Notes: generated by a model not told the origin, from the letters alone. Shown: positions 8,521 through 18,083, numbered from the stretch's first letter. The stretch is DNA of 64,000 bases from Vicinamibacterales bacterium (GCA_041394705.1 JAWKHS010000006.1:345534-409533), one strand, 5' to 3'. Program-made: numbers and translations.

Positions 8521-9729
8521 ATGCCCCCTATGTCACGGGCGCGCGAATTCTTTGCGGCCTACACCCAGGACCTGACGACCGAGGAGCTGGGGCGCGTCTT
8601 CACCCGCGATGCGCCCGAGGCGTACCGCTTCTTCACGCGCGGCGTGGACAGCAAGGCGTTCCGCGCGCTTCCCTGGCATACCCGCGCGCTGCGCTGGACG
8701 CAGGCGTTCTTCGTGGCCTTCACCATGCGGCTGACGCCGGCGCGCCGGCTGCTGTACGGCCTCGCGCTGGTCGCAGCGGCGGTGGGCGTCGTCGAGCTCT
8801 TCCGGGGCGTCACCGTCTTCGGCGTGCCGATTGTCATCCCGCCGTTCTTCTTCCGGGTGGGGGTGCCCACGCTCGCGTTCGCTCCCGGCACGAACTGGCT
8901 GATCCTGGCCTTCGCCCTCATGAACCTCCTGGTCCTGCTGGAGGTGTTCGACCGGCTCTCCCTCAAGCGTGATCTCGAGGTGGCTCGTGAGATCCAGCTC
9001 GCGATGCTGCCCGACGGCACCTGGTCCGCCCGCGGGGTCGAGGCCAGCGGCTTGACCAGGCCCGCCAACACCGTGGGCGGCGACTTCTACGACATCCTGC
9101 CGCGCCCGGACGGACGGGTGATCGTGGCCCTGGGCGACGTGGCGGGCAAGGCCAGCCCGGCCGCCCTGCTGATGGCACTGTTCCTGGCCATGCTGCGCAC
9201 GCTCGTGGACGAGAACCTGGAGCCCGCCGAGCTCGTCCATCGCCTGAACATCCAGGTCTCGAAGCACGCGCCACCGTCGCGCTTCATCACCCTCTTCCTC
9301 GGGCTGTTCGATCCGGAAACCGGCGCCATCGAGTTCGTCAACGCCGGGCAGACCCCGCCGCTCCTGCTGCGCTCGGGCGGCACGGTGGAACGCCTGTCGA
9401 CGGGCGGGGTCGCCCTGGCGATGTTCGAGGGTTCGACCTACGAGTCGGGCCACGCGCGGCTCGACCCCGGAGACGCCCTGGTGCTCTACAGCGACGGCAT
9501 CACGGAAGCCGAGTCCCCGGCCGGCCACATGTTCGAGGAGTCCGGCCTCGAGGCCGCGGTGCGAGCGACGCCCGGCGTCTCGGCGGCCGTGCTCAGCCGT
9601 GCGGTCTTCCGCGCCGTGGACGACCACAGGCGAGGCGAGCGGCTCGCGGACGACCTCACGGTCCTGGTGCTCAGCCGGCCCGTCGTGCCACCGGTCCCCG
9701 ACTTCGTCACAGCCGCCGGAATCCAATAG
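8521..9729 (+). CDS. Membrane SpoIIE/RsbU-type PP2C phosphatase
   Basis: A 402-aa protein. The N-terminal 150 residues hold two or three hydrophobic segments (around 64-95 and 117-140). A short coil (LKRDLEVAREIQLAMLP) leads into a PP2C/SpoIIE phosphatase domain. Metal-binding residues appear in VGGDFYD, ALGDVAGKA, YSDGITEA and ADDLTVLVL. Such enzymes dephosphorylate anti-anti-sigma factors of the STAS family; no partner is encoded nearby. Two in-frame starts (8521 and 8530) exist; 8521 is chosen because GAGG lies 4 nt upstream, but 8530 is possible. The neighbours face different ways, so it is likely transcribed alone. Confidence 0.88.
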   Translation: MPPMSRAREFFAAYTQDLTTEELGRVFTRDAPEAYRFFTRGVDSKAFRALPWHTRALRWTQAFFVAFTMRLTPARRLLYGLALVAAAVGVVELFRGVTVFGVPIVIPPFFFRVGVPTLAFAPGTNWLILAFALMNLLVLLEVFDRLSLKRDLEVAREIQLAMLPDGTWSARGVEASGLTRPANTVGGDFYDILPRPDGRVIVALGDVAGKASPAALLMALFLAMLRTLVDENLEPAELVHRLNIQVSKHAPPSRFITLFLGLFDPETGAIEFVNAGQTPPLLLRSGGTVERLSTGGVALAMFEGSTYESGHARLDPGDALVLYSDGITEAESPAGHMFEESGLEAAVRATPGVSAAVLSRAVFRAVDDHRRGERLADDLTVLVLSRPVVPPVPDFVTAAGIQ

Positions 9730-9762
9730 CTCGCGGCCGACGTTCTGGCGTCTAATCGGACG

Positions 9763-12510
9763 ATGGGGCGGGCAGTCGTACTGACGGCTGTGCTGCTGGC
9801 GTGTGCGTGCCCGGCGCAGGCGCGCCAGGCCACCGCACAGGACGCCGACGAGGCGCTCATCGCCCGCGCGCTCCAGCGCATCGAGCTCGCGCTCTCCACC
9901 AGCGACAAGGATGCCTGGCTGGCCATGGTCTCGCCCAACGCAGACCAGGGCGCCGCGGCAGAGTTCTTCGACGCGGCGCTGCCGCGGGGCGTCACCCGCG
10001 CGGTCGTGCGCGAGCGCGATCGGCTGCCGCTGGACGGCGCGCTTCCCGGCGACGGGTACCACCTCACCGTGGAGGTGTTCATCGAGGCCGGACCGCGCGG
10101 CCAGCTGGCCACGTGGCGCCTCGACATCCGTCGGCCGGCGGGCGCCGGCGCGGAGCCGGGCACGGACGACACGCCGTGGCGGGTCGTCGCCCACGATCGC
10201 CTGTCGCAGGTGGACGTCCTGCACCGGCTCGCCCTCAACACCGACCGGATGTATCAGGCCCACGGGCTGGTCATGACGTCGATCGACTTCGAGCTCCGCC
10301 TCGCAACCGGCTCGGTGTTCGTCGCGGACACGGCCGAAGGCGTGACGGCCGTGGTCCTGCTCGGCGACGGCACGATGACCTTCAGCCCGACGCCCAAGAC
10401 GGAACAGGGCCAGGTCCGCCTGTTCGCCGGCGACGACAAGGTGGAGAGCCGCTTCGACGCGGCCTACGTCCGCATCAACCCGTACGACTTCGAGCAGCAC
10501 CTCACGAGCGGCGCCCTGACCGTCGCGCCGACCGACGGGCGGATGCTGAACCGCGCGCGGGAGATCTTCGACGACGAGGTCGCCAAGTCGTTCAGCCTCG
10601 ACCTGAGCGACATGAGCCGCGACACCTGGTCGATCCTGCCGCAGCCGGGCGACCTGCTCGCCGAGGTGCGGACGCGCCGCTTCCGCACGCTCACCTACGC
10701 CAGATCCGGCAGCGAGGCGGAGGACGTCACGTTCTTCAGCCGGGACCGCCAGCGCAACATCTCGCTCTACGCGTCGCCGCAGAAGCTGGCCAGCCGCGGG
10801 CGCTTCTACAACGAGGACGACCTCACCGAGTACGACGTGCTCGATCACGAGATCGACGTCGAGGTCTTCCCGGAGAGGGAATGGCTCGCCGGCGTCTCGA
10901 CGCTGAAGCTGCGCGTGACGGCGTTCGTGCTGGGCGCGGTCCAGTTGAAGCTGGCCGACAACCTCACGGTGTCGTCGGTGACGAGCAAGGAGCTGGGACG
11001 GCTGCTGTTCCTCAGGGTGCGCAACCAGAACGCGTTCATCATCAACCTGCCGTCGCCGGTGTCCCGGGACTACGAGCTGACCCTGACGGTGCGGTACCAG
11101 GGCCGCCTGGAGACGCAGGAGATCACGTCGGAGTCGATTCAGCGCGGGCGGTCGCGTCCCGAGGACGTGCCATTCGTGCCCGCCGAGCCGAACTGGCTGC
11201 TGAGCAATCGCTCGTACTGGTATCCGCAGGCACCCGTCACCGACTACGCCACGTCGACGCTCCGCGTCGTCGTCCCCGCCGAATACACCGTCGCGGCGAC
11301 CGGCACGCCGACATCGAGCGAGCCCGAACCGATGGCCCCGATCGAGGGCCAGGCGCGCCACCGTTTCTCGTTCCGCACCGGCCATCCCGTCCGGTACCTC
11401 GGGGCGGTCGTGAGCCGGATGACGCGCGTCGACGCCGCGACGGTCGCGCTGGACATCGTCACGCCACCGCCGCCGCCGCCCCCCAAGTCGGTCACGCTGG
11501 CCGAGCTGCTCGCGCCGCCAAAGCCCCGCCCGGTCGGCGCGCGCAACACCGTCGATCTCGTCACCCTCGGCAACCGCCGGCAGGAAGGCCGGGCGCGTGA
11601 GGCACTCGAGACGACGGCCGACATCCTCCGCTTCTACTCGTCGCTCATCGGGGACGCCCCGTACCCGTCGTTCACCGTGGCCATGCTCGAGAGCGACCTG
11701 CCTGGCGGACACAGCCCGCCGTTCTTCGCCGTGATCAACAACCCGCTGCCCACCACCCCGTTCGTGTGGCGTAACGACCCGGCGACGTTCAGCGACTTCC
11801 CCGAGTTCGTCCTGGCCCACGAGGTGGCCCACCAGTGGTGGGGGCAGGGGGTGGGCTGGAAGAACTACCACGAGCAGTGGATCAGCGAGGGCTTCGCGCA
11901 GTACTTCGCCACGCTGTACGCGCGCGAGCGGCGCGGCGACCAGGTGTACCACTCGGCGCTGAAGAACCTGCGGCGCTGGGCCATGGAGCACTCGGATCAG
12001 GGCCCGATCTCCCTCGGCTACCGGCTGGGCCACATCCGCAACGAGCCGCGCGTCTTCAGGGCCCTTGTCTACAACAAGGGGGCGGCCGTCCTGCACATGC
12101 TGCGACGTCTCATCGGCGACGACGTGTTCCTGGCCGGGCTGAGGCGCTTCTACGCCGAGTTCCGCTACCGCAAGGCGGGCACGGACGACCTGCGGCTCGC
12201 GATGGAGGCCGCGAGCGGCCGTGACCTGCAGCGGTTCTTCGATCGCTGGGTGCTCGACTCGTCGCTGCCCCGCGTCCGCCTGACCCCGACGGTGCGCCCG
12301 GGCGCGGTGGACATCGCCTACGAGCAGTCCGGCGACGTCTTCGACGTGCCGGTCACGGTGACCGTCCAGTACACGGACGGCACCAGCGAAGACACCGTCG
12401 TCGCGCTCTCGGAGGCCAGCGGAACCGCGGTGGTGGAGACGCGAAGCACCGTCCGCAGCGTGGACTTCAACCGCGACGACGCCTCCCTCGGCCACTTCGA
12501 TCGCCGCTGA
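9763..12510 (+). CDS. M1 family aminopeptidase with large N-terminal extension
   Basis: A 915-aa secreted metallopeptidase. A signal peptide occupies about residues 1-20 (LTAVLLACACPAQA). The gluzincin motif is H686-E-V-A-H690 with the third zinc ligand E709 (HEVAHQWW, then WISEGFAQYF). The roughly 400 residues before the M1 core are beta-rich and of unknown fold. A short proline run (PPPPPPP) sits near residue 570. The C-terminal part is short compared with PepN, as in secreted M1 members of related phyla. The exact GxMEN motif was not recognised. A weak TCTAAT box (9751-9756) stands 6 nt before the ATG. It follows the phosphatase by 33 nt. Confidence 0.9.
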   Translation: MGRAVVLTAVLLACACPAQARQATAQDADEALIARALQRIELALSTSDKDAWLAMVSPNADQGAAAEFFDAALPRGVTRAVVRERDRLPLDGALPGDGYHLTVEVFIEAGPRGQLATWRLDIRRPAGAGAEPGTDDTPWRVVAHDRLSQVDVLHRLALNTDRMYQAHGLVMTSIDFELRLATGSVFVADTAEGVTAVVLLGDGTMTFSPTPKTEQGQVRLFAGDDKVESRFDAAYVRINPYDFEQHLTSGALTVAPTDGRMLNRAREIFDDEVAKSFSLDLSDMSRDTWSILPQPGDLLAEVRTRRFRTLTYARSGSEAEDVTFFSRDRQRNISLYASPQKLASRGRFYNEDDLTEYDVLDHEIDVEVFPEREWLAGVSTLKLRVTAFVLGAVQLKLADNLTVSSVTSKELGRLLFLRVRNQNAFIINLPSPVSRDYELTLTVRYQGRLETQEITSESIQRGRSRPEDVPFVPAEPNWLLSNRSYWYPQAPVTDYATSTLRVVVPAEYTVAATGTPTSSEPEPMAPIEGQARHRFSFRTGHPVRYLGAVVSRMTRVDAATVALDIVTPPPPPPPKSVTLAELLAPPKPRPVGARNTVDLVTLGNRRQEGRAREALETTADILRFYSSLIGDAPYPSFTVAMLESDLPGGHSPPFFAVINNPLPTTPFVWRNDPATFSDFPEFVLAHEVAHQWWGQGVGWKNYHEQWISEGFAQYFATLYARERRGDQVYHSALKNLRRWAMEHSDQGPISLGYRLGHIRNEPRVFRALVYNKGAAVLHMLRRLIGDDVFLAGLRRFYAEFRYRKAGTDDLRLAMEAASGRDLQRFFDRWVLDSSLPRVRLTPTVRPGAVDIAYEQSGDVFDVPVTVTVQYTDGTSEDTVVALSEASGTAVVETRSTVRSVDFNRDDASLGHFDRR

Positions 12511-12525
12511 TCGCGGCCGGCCCGG

Positions 12526-15027
12526 TCAGGGATAGCGGTAGAAGGCCGCGATGGCGCCGACGCCGGCGCGGATCGCCCGCTGGCCCGTCGCGCGAATCTC
12601 CGCCGTCACGGGGGCGGGGACGCCTGCGGCCGAGCCGTCCAGTGTGAAGGCGTAGTCCCGGAGCTCCACGCCGTCGGCGACATACAGGCGATCGCCGGTG
12701 TCGTCGAGCCACCCGTAGACGCTGCCGTAGCTGGACGCCATCAGCCCGAACGTGTCGCCGGGCGGCGGAGCCGAGCCTTTCCTCCAGACGAGCGGCCGTC
12801 CGAAGATCGACGCCGGCGGCGTGACCTCGTGCCCCAGCAGCGCGTAGAGGGTCGGCGTGATGTCGCTGGTGAAGACCCTCGAGGCGGGAGCGCTCTCGAC
12901 GGTCCCGCGGATCGACGCCGGGAGGTGCACGATGAGCGGCACCTGCACCACCTCGGGGAAGAGCGTGTAGGCGTGGCCCCACCGGCCGCCCTCGCCCAGC
13001 GAGTCGCCGTGATCCGACGTGAGCACGATCACGCTCTCGTCGTACAGGTTCCGCCCGCGGAGGTCGTCGAGGAACTGGCCGAAGCAGCCGTCCAGGCGCC
13101 GGACGCGCGAGGCGACCGGGGCGTAGAACCCCGGGTAGGCCTCGCCGTCGAGCGACGTCTTCCCCTCGCGTCCGACGACGGCCACGTGCACGTCCTGCGG
13201 CAGCGTCCAGACGAACGCGGGCGGGCCGTCGGGCCCGAGGCGATCGAGGCGGCCGCGCAGGTCGTCCAGGGAGGGACACAGCCTGAAGTCCGCGACGTCC
13301 CGGCCTCGATCGAGCTCGTCCAGCGAGTCGTCCCTCGGCATGATGACGTTCACGATGTTGTCCATGCTCATCCACCGCGCGTAGCCGTGGCGGCGCAGGA
13401 GCGCGTGCAGGGCGTTCATCGGGGCGAAGGGCGTCACGTACTGCTTGTGCAGGATCATCCCGCCCACCCACATCGACGGCACTGAGAGCCCGGTGGCGCC
13501 GTAGCGGGTGAACGCCTTCTCGAAGACCGTGCTGTCGGCGGCGAAGCGCTGGATGGCCGGTGTGAACGTGACGGCCGGGTTGTAGGGAGCGAGGTAGTCC
13601 CGGCGAAGGCTGTCGATCGCGAAGACGAAGACGTTCGGCGGTCGTCCTGTGGCCGGAGTGGATTCCAGGTCCGCGAGGCGCACCGGAACCGGGGCCACCT
13701 CGATCGAGCGGCCGATGTTGGTGTTCGCCTGCAAGTAGTCGAAGAACGCCACGCCGCCCGGCTCGCCGTCGGCCGGCGGGGCCGCGGCGTCCGGCGTCGG
13801 CGGCCGGAGCCAGTCCCGCAGCGCGCGGAACCCGGCGTCGTGGACGGCCCACGCGTCGCCGGCGCCCGCGGCGGCCTCGACGGTCACCGGTCCCCACGGC
13901 ACGCGGCCCGCGGCCACGAGGTGGGCCGCCAGCAGGGCCAGGCTGAGCGCGAAGGGCACGGGCGCCGGCATCGGCACGCGTGCCGGCACCCACGCCGCGC
14001 AGGTCGCCAGCGCCAGGACCCAGAGCATGACGGCGCCCAGCTTGGCGACCGCGAAGTTCCAGTCCATCGCCATGCTGCCCGCCCTGACCGCCACCGCCAG
14101 GCCCACGAGCGCGATCCCCCAGCCGACCCGCCGGGCGATCGTCGCCGATCGCGCCCACGACGGCAGCGCGCCCGCGAAGACCAGCCTGACGTCGTCGCTG
14201 CCGTCGTCGTGGTCGCCGTCGACGGCGCCGCGTCGCAGGCCTCGTGCGCCCAGGACGAGACCGAGCACCGCGCCGAACGCGAAGGCCGCGGCCCGCGAGC
14301 CGATCGCGCGTTGCGACACGGCCGTGAGGACGATGCGGGCGGTGGCGACGCCCAGGAGCGACGCATACAGCACGAGCGCGCCGATCGCCCGCCACCGTGC
14401 CGCAGTCGGTCCCAGTTCCGAGAGCGCGCGGACCATCGTGACGGCCGCGAACAGGCCCGCGAACAGCACGGCATGCGCCGTGACGCTCTGGACGACGCCG
14501 GCGGCCGGCATCGCACCGGCGGCGGGCACGATGGCGGCGGCCAGCCATGACAGGCTGGTCGCGAGCGCGGCGGCCGCGGCCGCGACGGCCGCGTCATGCC
14601 CGATCGGGTCCTCGGAGACGGCGGACGTGTTCCGTGACGCCAGCGCCAGATCCACGACCGCGAGCCACGCGACCGGGACGAGGGCCGCGCCGCTCAACAC
14701 GAGGGCCCAGGCGCCCGGCGTGAGCCGCTCGAGCGGTGACGACGCGGCGGCGGCGACGCCGAGCATGGCGAGCAGCCACACCAGGACGGGCCCGGTCGTC
14801 ATCACCGCCCGGTGGCGGCGGTCGGGCCAGAGCGCGCCGGCCGCCAGCGGCGCCAGGAACAGCGACAGCGCGCCGTGCCACCGGGCGAAGCGCGCCAGGG
14901 CCGGCACGAGCTCGGGCTGCAGGAACTGCTCGTGGACGAATGGCACCGAGACGAGAAAGGCGTAGGCGGACGTCCCCAGGCAGAACGTCGTCAGTCCCGC
15001 GCGACAGCACGCCGCCACGAACCTCAC
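12526..15027 (-). CDS. Integral-membrane sulfatase/alkaline-phosphatase-superfamily enzyme
   Basis: An 833-aa protein. The first 400 residues are largely hydrophobic, with around ten membrane segments. The C-terminal domain (about 460-800) belongs to the sulfatase/LtaS clade: AIDSLRRDYL near 470, a candidate nucleophile region GATGLSVPSMW, and TSDHGDSLGEGGRWGH near 670. The domain probably faces the periplasm. Type I sulfatases need C/S-x-P-x-R; here the arginine is absent, so a phospho-transferase or phosphodiesterase role (phosphoglycerol or phosphoethanolamine transfer) is more plausible than desulfation. This is inference. It is the last gene of the YaiO/TPR operon; its ATG overlaps the upstream stop by 4 bases (15024-15027). 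Confidence 0.82.
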   Translation of the reverse strand: MRFVAACCRAGLTTFCLGTSAYAFLVSVPFVHEQFLQPELVPALARFARWHGALSLFLAPLAAGALWPDRRHRAVMTTGPVLVWLLAMLGVAAAASSPLERLTPGAWALVLSGAALVPVAWLAVVDLALASRNTSAVSEDPIGHDAAVAAAAAALATSLSWLAAAIVPAAGAMPAAGVVQSVTAHAVLFAGLFAAVTMVRALSELGPTAARWRAIGALVLYASLLGVATARIVLTAVSQRAIGSRAAAFAFGAVLGLVLGARGLRRGAVDGDHDDGSDDVRLVFAGALPSWARSATIARRVGWGIALVGLAVAVRAGSMAMDWNFAVAKLGAVMLWVLALATCAAWVPARVPMPAPVPFALSLALLAAHLVAAGRVPWGPVTVEAAAGAGDAWAVHDAGFRALRDWLRPPTPDAAAPPADGEPGGVAFFDYLQANTNIGRSIEVAPVPVRLADLESTPATGRPPNVFVFAIDSLRRDYLAPYNPAVTFTPAIQRFAADSTVFEKAFTRYGATGLSVPSMWVGGMILHKQYVTPFAPMNALHALLRRHGYARWMSMDNIVNVIMPRDDSLDELDRGRDVADFRLCPSLDDLRGRLDRLGPDGPPAFVWTLPQDVHVAVVGREGKTSLDGEAYPGFYAPVASRVRRLDGCFGQFLDDLRGRNLYDESVIVLTSDHGDSLGEGGRWGHAYTLFPEVVQVPLIVHLPASIRGTVESAPASRVFTSDITPTLYALLGHEVTPPASIFGRPLVWRKGSAPPPGDTFGLMASSYGSVYGWLDDTGDRLYVADGVELRDYAFTLDGSAAGVPAPVTAEIRATGQRAIRAGVGAIAAFYRYP

Positions 15028-15959
15028 GATGCCTCCTTCGCCGACGCCGTCCGTGCGAGCCAGGTGCGGACCTCGTCCGCCCGGCTCGGATCCAGCCGGC
15101 GGGCGGTCTCGAAGCGGACGCGCGCCTGCGCGGGGTGCGCGTCGCCCATGTCCAGGATGCCGAGCGCCACCTGGATGTCGAAGTAGTCCGGCGCGAGTTC
15201 GACCGCCTTCTCAAGGTAGCCACGCGCCTCGCGCGGGTGACCGGCGCGCTGCTCGGCCAGGCCCGCCACGAGAAGCGCGTCCACGTGATCCGGTTTCGCC
15301 GCCAGCACGCCGGTGGCCAGCGACAACGCCTCGCCGAGCCGGTTCGTGTGCAGACGAAGACGCGCCAGCCCGGTCGCGCTGTCGTAGTGGACGCTGGCCA
15401 TCCCGATCGCCCGCGTGTAGAACTCCGCGGCCGTGTCGAACCGCGTCAGCCACTCGTTCGCCAGGCCGACGAAGAACGCCAGCTCCGGGTTCCTCGCATC
15501 GGACTCGAAACAGCGCTCGAAGGCGTTCAGCGCCTTCTCGAACTGTCCGAGGCGGCGATAGGCCTGGCCGATCTGGGGGCAGGCCTCGGCCGGCAGCGGC
15601 GCACGGTCCATGAACAGTTCGAGGGCCGCCGCCTCGTCGGCCGTCTGTTCGAGCCCGTGGTGAATCTGGGCGAGACGCCAGAGGTAGACGTGCTGGTTCG
15701 GAAAGCGCTCCGTCAGAGCGCGGGTGGGCTCGAGGGCCTGCTGCAGCTGTCCGGCCTCGAAGGCATCGCGGCTCTGGGCCAGCAACGCCTCGACGTCGGC
15801 CGGGGGAGCGCCCTCGCCGCCGGCGCCTGGAGAGGCGAGGGCGTCCGGCGAACCGGCGGCCGCGGGTTCGGCCGCTCGCGGCGGCATCGGGCCGAACAGG
15901 CCGATCCAGAACGCCGCCAGCGTGCCGGCGGCCATGGCCAGGCGGCTCTGGTTCGACAT
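15024..15959 (-). CDS. Secreted or anchored TPR-repeat protein (B copy)
   Basis: A 311-aa protein with an N-terminal hydrophobic segment (residues 8-24, signal peptide or anchor) and an Ala/Pro-rich linker. About six tetratricopeptide repeats cover residues 55-300. It is closely similar to the neighbouring 292-aa protein: both share patterns such as YRRLGQFEKALNAF/YRGLGEFEHAVDAF and VAGLAEQRAG, so they are tandem duplicates. TPR proteins scaffold other proteins; beside a YaiO-like barrel this suggests a periplasmic part of a surface-polymer system. It starts 1 nt after the upstream stop and overlaps the sulfatase-like gene. Confidence 0.85.
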   Translation of the reverse strand: MSNQSRLAMAAGTLAAFWIGLFGPMPPRAAEPAAAGSPDALASPGAGGEGAPPADVEALLAQSRDAFEAGQLQQALEPTRALTERFPNQHVYLWRLAQIHHGLEQTADEAAALELFMDRAPLPAEACPQIGQAYRRLGQFEKALNAFERCFESDARNPELAFFVGLANEWLTRFDTAAEFYTRAIGMASVHYDSATGLARLRLHTNRLGEALSLATGVLAAKPDHVDALLVAGLAEQRAGHPREARGYLEKAVELAPDYFDIQVALGILDMGDAHPAQARVRFETARRLDPSRADEVRTWLARTASAKEAS

Positions 15960-15960
15960 G

Positions 15961-16839
15961 CTACTTGGGCCTCGCCGTCCGGTCGAGCCAGGGCTGCACC
16001 TCGGCCCGGCGGGACGGATCGGCCAGGAACGCCGCCTCGAAATGACCGCGCGCCGGCGCCGTCCGGGAGTCCGTGTAGTCGAGAATGCCCAGCGCGAGCC
16101 GCACGTCGAAGTACTCGGGCGACAGCCGCGCCGCCAGCTCGAGGAACCGGCGCGCCTCCTGCCGGCGGCCCGCGCGCTGTTCTGCCAGGCCGGCCACGAG
16201 CGCGCCCTCGACGTGGGCCGGGACCTTGGCGAGCACTGCCACGGCTCGGTCGCGGGCCGCGGCGAGGTTCCCCTGGTGCAGGTCCAGCCGTGCGATCGAC
16301 ACCTCGTAGTCGTAGCCCGGCGGCGCCATCGCGATGGCGCGCTCGTAGATCACGCGGGCCTCCGGGAGCTGACCGGCCCATTCGTGGCCGAGCCCGAGGA
16401 AGTACACGAGCGTGACGTTGTCGGGCTCAGAGGCGAGACAGCGCGCGAACGCGTCCACGGCGTGTTCGAACTCACCCAGGCCGCGGTACGCCCGTCCGAT
16501 CATGGGGCACGCCCGCGCAGGCTCGGGCGCGATCGCCATGAAGCGTTCCCACGCCGCGATTTCGTCGGCGGGCCGGTGCATGTGGCCGTAGACCTCCGCC
16601 AGCCTGGCGACATAGGCGGGCCGCTCGGTCCGGGCGACGAGCTGGAGCGTTGCCGTGAGGGCGTCGTCCCATCGCTCGGCCTGGATCGCTGCGAGGGCCG
16701 CGGCATCGGCCGCGCGTTCCACGCCGTCCGCGCCTTGGTTCGCGTGCGGCCGCGGCTGCGCCGCGATGGCGCCGGGAACGAGCAGCAGCAGGGCGCACGC
16801 GGCCATGGCCGTCGGGCGAGACCGGCGCGCCGACGTCAT
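15961..16839 (-). CDS. Secreted TPR-repeat protein (A copy)
   Basis: A 292-aa protein with a signal peptide (AMAACALLLLVPGAIAA, about residues 10-26) followed by tandem TPRs over the rest of its length. The ATG at 16839 shares a base with the stop of the YaiO-like gene (TGATG), a strong indication of translational coupling, so the longer open frame upstream is ignored. It is a paralogue of the next gene. The role is probably periplasmic scaffolding for the polymer system; no enzyme motif is present. Confidence 0.85.
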   Translation of the reverse strand: MTSARRSRPTAMAACALLLLVPGAIAAQPRPHANQGADGVERAADAAALAAIQAERWDDALTATLQLVARTERPAYVARLAEVYGHMHRPADEIAAWERFMAIAPEPARACPMIGRAYRGLGEFEHAVDAFARCLASEPDNVTLVYFLGLGHEWAGQLPEARVIYERAIAMAPPGYDYEVSIARLDLHQGNLAAARDRAVAVLAKVPAHVEGALVAGLAEQRAGRRQEARRFLELAARLSPEYFDVRLALGILDYTDSRTAPARGHFEAAFLADPSRRAEVQPWLDRTARPK

Positions 16840-18083
16840 CAGAACGACACCGAGAGCGTCGCGCCCACCGTGTGCTGCCAGAGTGGCCGGCGCCCGGCCC
16901 GCTCCTGCCGGCTGGTGCTGCCCGACACGCTGACGACGGTGCGGCCGAAGAGCACCTCGGCGCCGGCGCGCAGCGTGTCCGCACCGAGCTGACGCAGTTC
17001 GGCCCGGTCGCTCACCTCTTCGCGGCTCGATCCGCGGCTGTACCCGAGCGTCAGGTAGCTCTCGCCGTCGCTGCGGATGTACCGGCGGACGACACCGTGC
17101 ACCGACAGCGAGTCCTCGGGACCGTCGTAGTCGGGCACGGAGAACACCTTGCCGGTCACCATCCAGTTGCCGACGTATTTCGTGAGAGTCCCGACGTAGA
17201 TGTCCGTCGGCGAGGCGAACGCCAGCCGACGCATGCCCACCGAGGCCTCGAAGCCGTGGCCGACCGATTGGTAGAGGTCGGCAGCCATCCGGTAGTCGGG
17301 AAAGAGCGTGTCGTCCTTGGCGCGGCCGTAGGACACGAAGCCGTAGGTGCCCGGACGGAAGGTGGGGTAGAACTCGACCTCGAACAGCCGGTCGTCGAGG
17401 CCGAAGCGTTCCGCCCGGCTCACGCGCCCGATCAGGCTGCCCGCCGGCGTCTGACGCGACACCGCGGTGGACAGCTCGTTCCACGCCGGCCTGTCATCGC
17501 TGAAGCGGTCCTCGGCATACCCCAGCGTGACGGTCCACGGGCGGAGCGCCGCGTCGAGCCGTCGCTTGAGCGCGCGGCCCTGGAGGTGTCCGGGATACCG
17601 CCCCAGGAGCGCCGTCACGACCTCCCGCGCCTCGCGCGGTCTCCCGAGGCCGTCGAGCGCACGCGCCTCGAGCAGCATCCACTCGACGTCGTACGGACGC
17701 TGCGCGCGCGCGGTGGCGGCCAGTTCCCTCAGCGTGTCGTAGCGGCCCGTCCACCACGCGACGTTCGCCAGCGCCACGCGCGCGTCGTTGTAGGTCGGGG
17801 CCTGGTCGAGCACCTGCCGGAGCTCCCGTTCCGCGTCGTCGTACTTGCCGTCCCACGAGAGGACCACCCCGAGGAGCAGCCGCGCGTCCGCGTCGCGCGG
17901 CGAGGCCTGGAGGAGGCCTTCGAGCATCTGCACCGCTTCGGCGCGGTGGCCGGCGACGGCGGCCGAGCGGGCGGCCGAACGCACGTCGCCCGCCTGCGCC
18001 CACGCGGGCTGAGCGGACACCAGGAGGACGGCGATCGCGGCGGCGAGGCCCATCGTCGCGGCTCGGGTCGGCATTCGCGTCAT
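16839..18083 (-). CDS. TPR plus YaiO-family outer-membrane beta-barrel protein
   Basis: A 414-aa protein. It has a signal peptide (GLAAAIAVLLVSAQPAWA, cleavage near residue 30), then four or five TPRs (about 32-180). The C-terminal domain (about 185-414) consists of alternating aromatic beta-strands and ends in a terminal phenylalanine (LSVSF), the classic outer-membrane insertion signature. The pattern matches the YaiO outer-membrane domain family. TPR-plus-barrel architecture is shared with exopolysaccharide exporters such as PgaA and BcsC, though this barrel is smaller. It leads a four-gene minus-strand operon. The ATG at 18083 has GAGG 3 nt upstream; Met4 (18074) is an alternative start. 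Confidence 0.85.
   Translation of the reverse strand: MTRMPTRAATMGLAAAIAVLLVSAQPAWAQAGDVRSAARSAAVAGHRAEAVQMLEGLLQASPRDADARLLLGVVLSWDGKYDDAERELRQVLDQAPTYNDARVALANVAWWTGRYDTLRELAATARAQRPYDVEWMLLEARALDGLGRPREAREVVTALLGRYPGHLQGRALKRRLDAALRPWTVTLGYAEDRFSDDRPAWNELSTAVSRQTPAGSLIGRVSRAERFGLDDRLFEVEFYPTFRPGTYGFVSYGRAKDDTLFPDYRMAADLYQSVGHGFEASVGMRRLAFASPTDIYVGTLTKYVGNWMVTGKVFSVPDYDGPEDSLSVHGVVRRYIRSDGESYLTLGYSRGSSREEVSDRAELRQLGADTLRAGAEVLFGRTVVSVSGSTSRQERAGRRPLWQHTVGATLSVSF

Noticed and set aside
8533..12495. 1320-codon open frame on the minus strand
   Set aside because: It is antisense to the SpoIIE phosphatase and M1 aminopeptidase genes. Its composition (Arg, Gly, Val, His rich, no domain motif) is that of a high-GC shadow frame.
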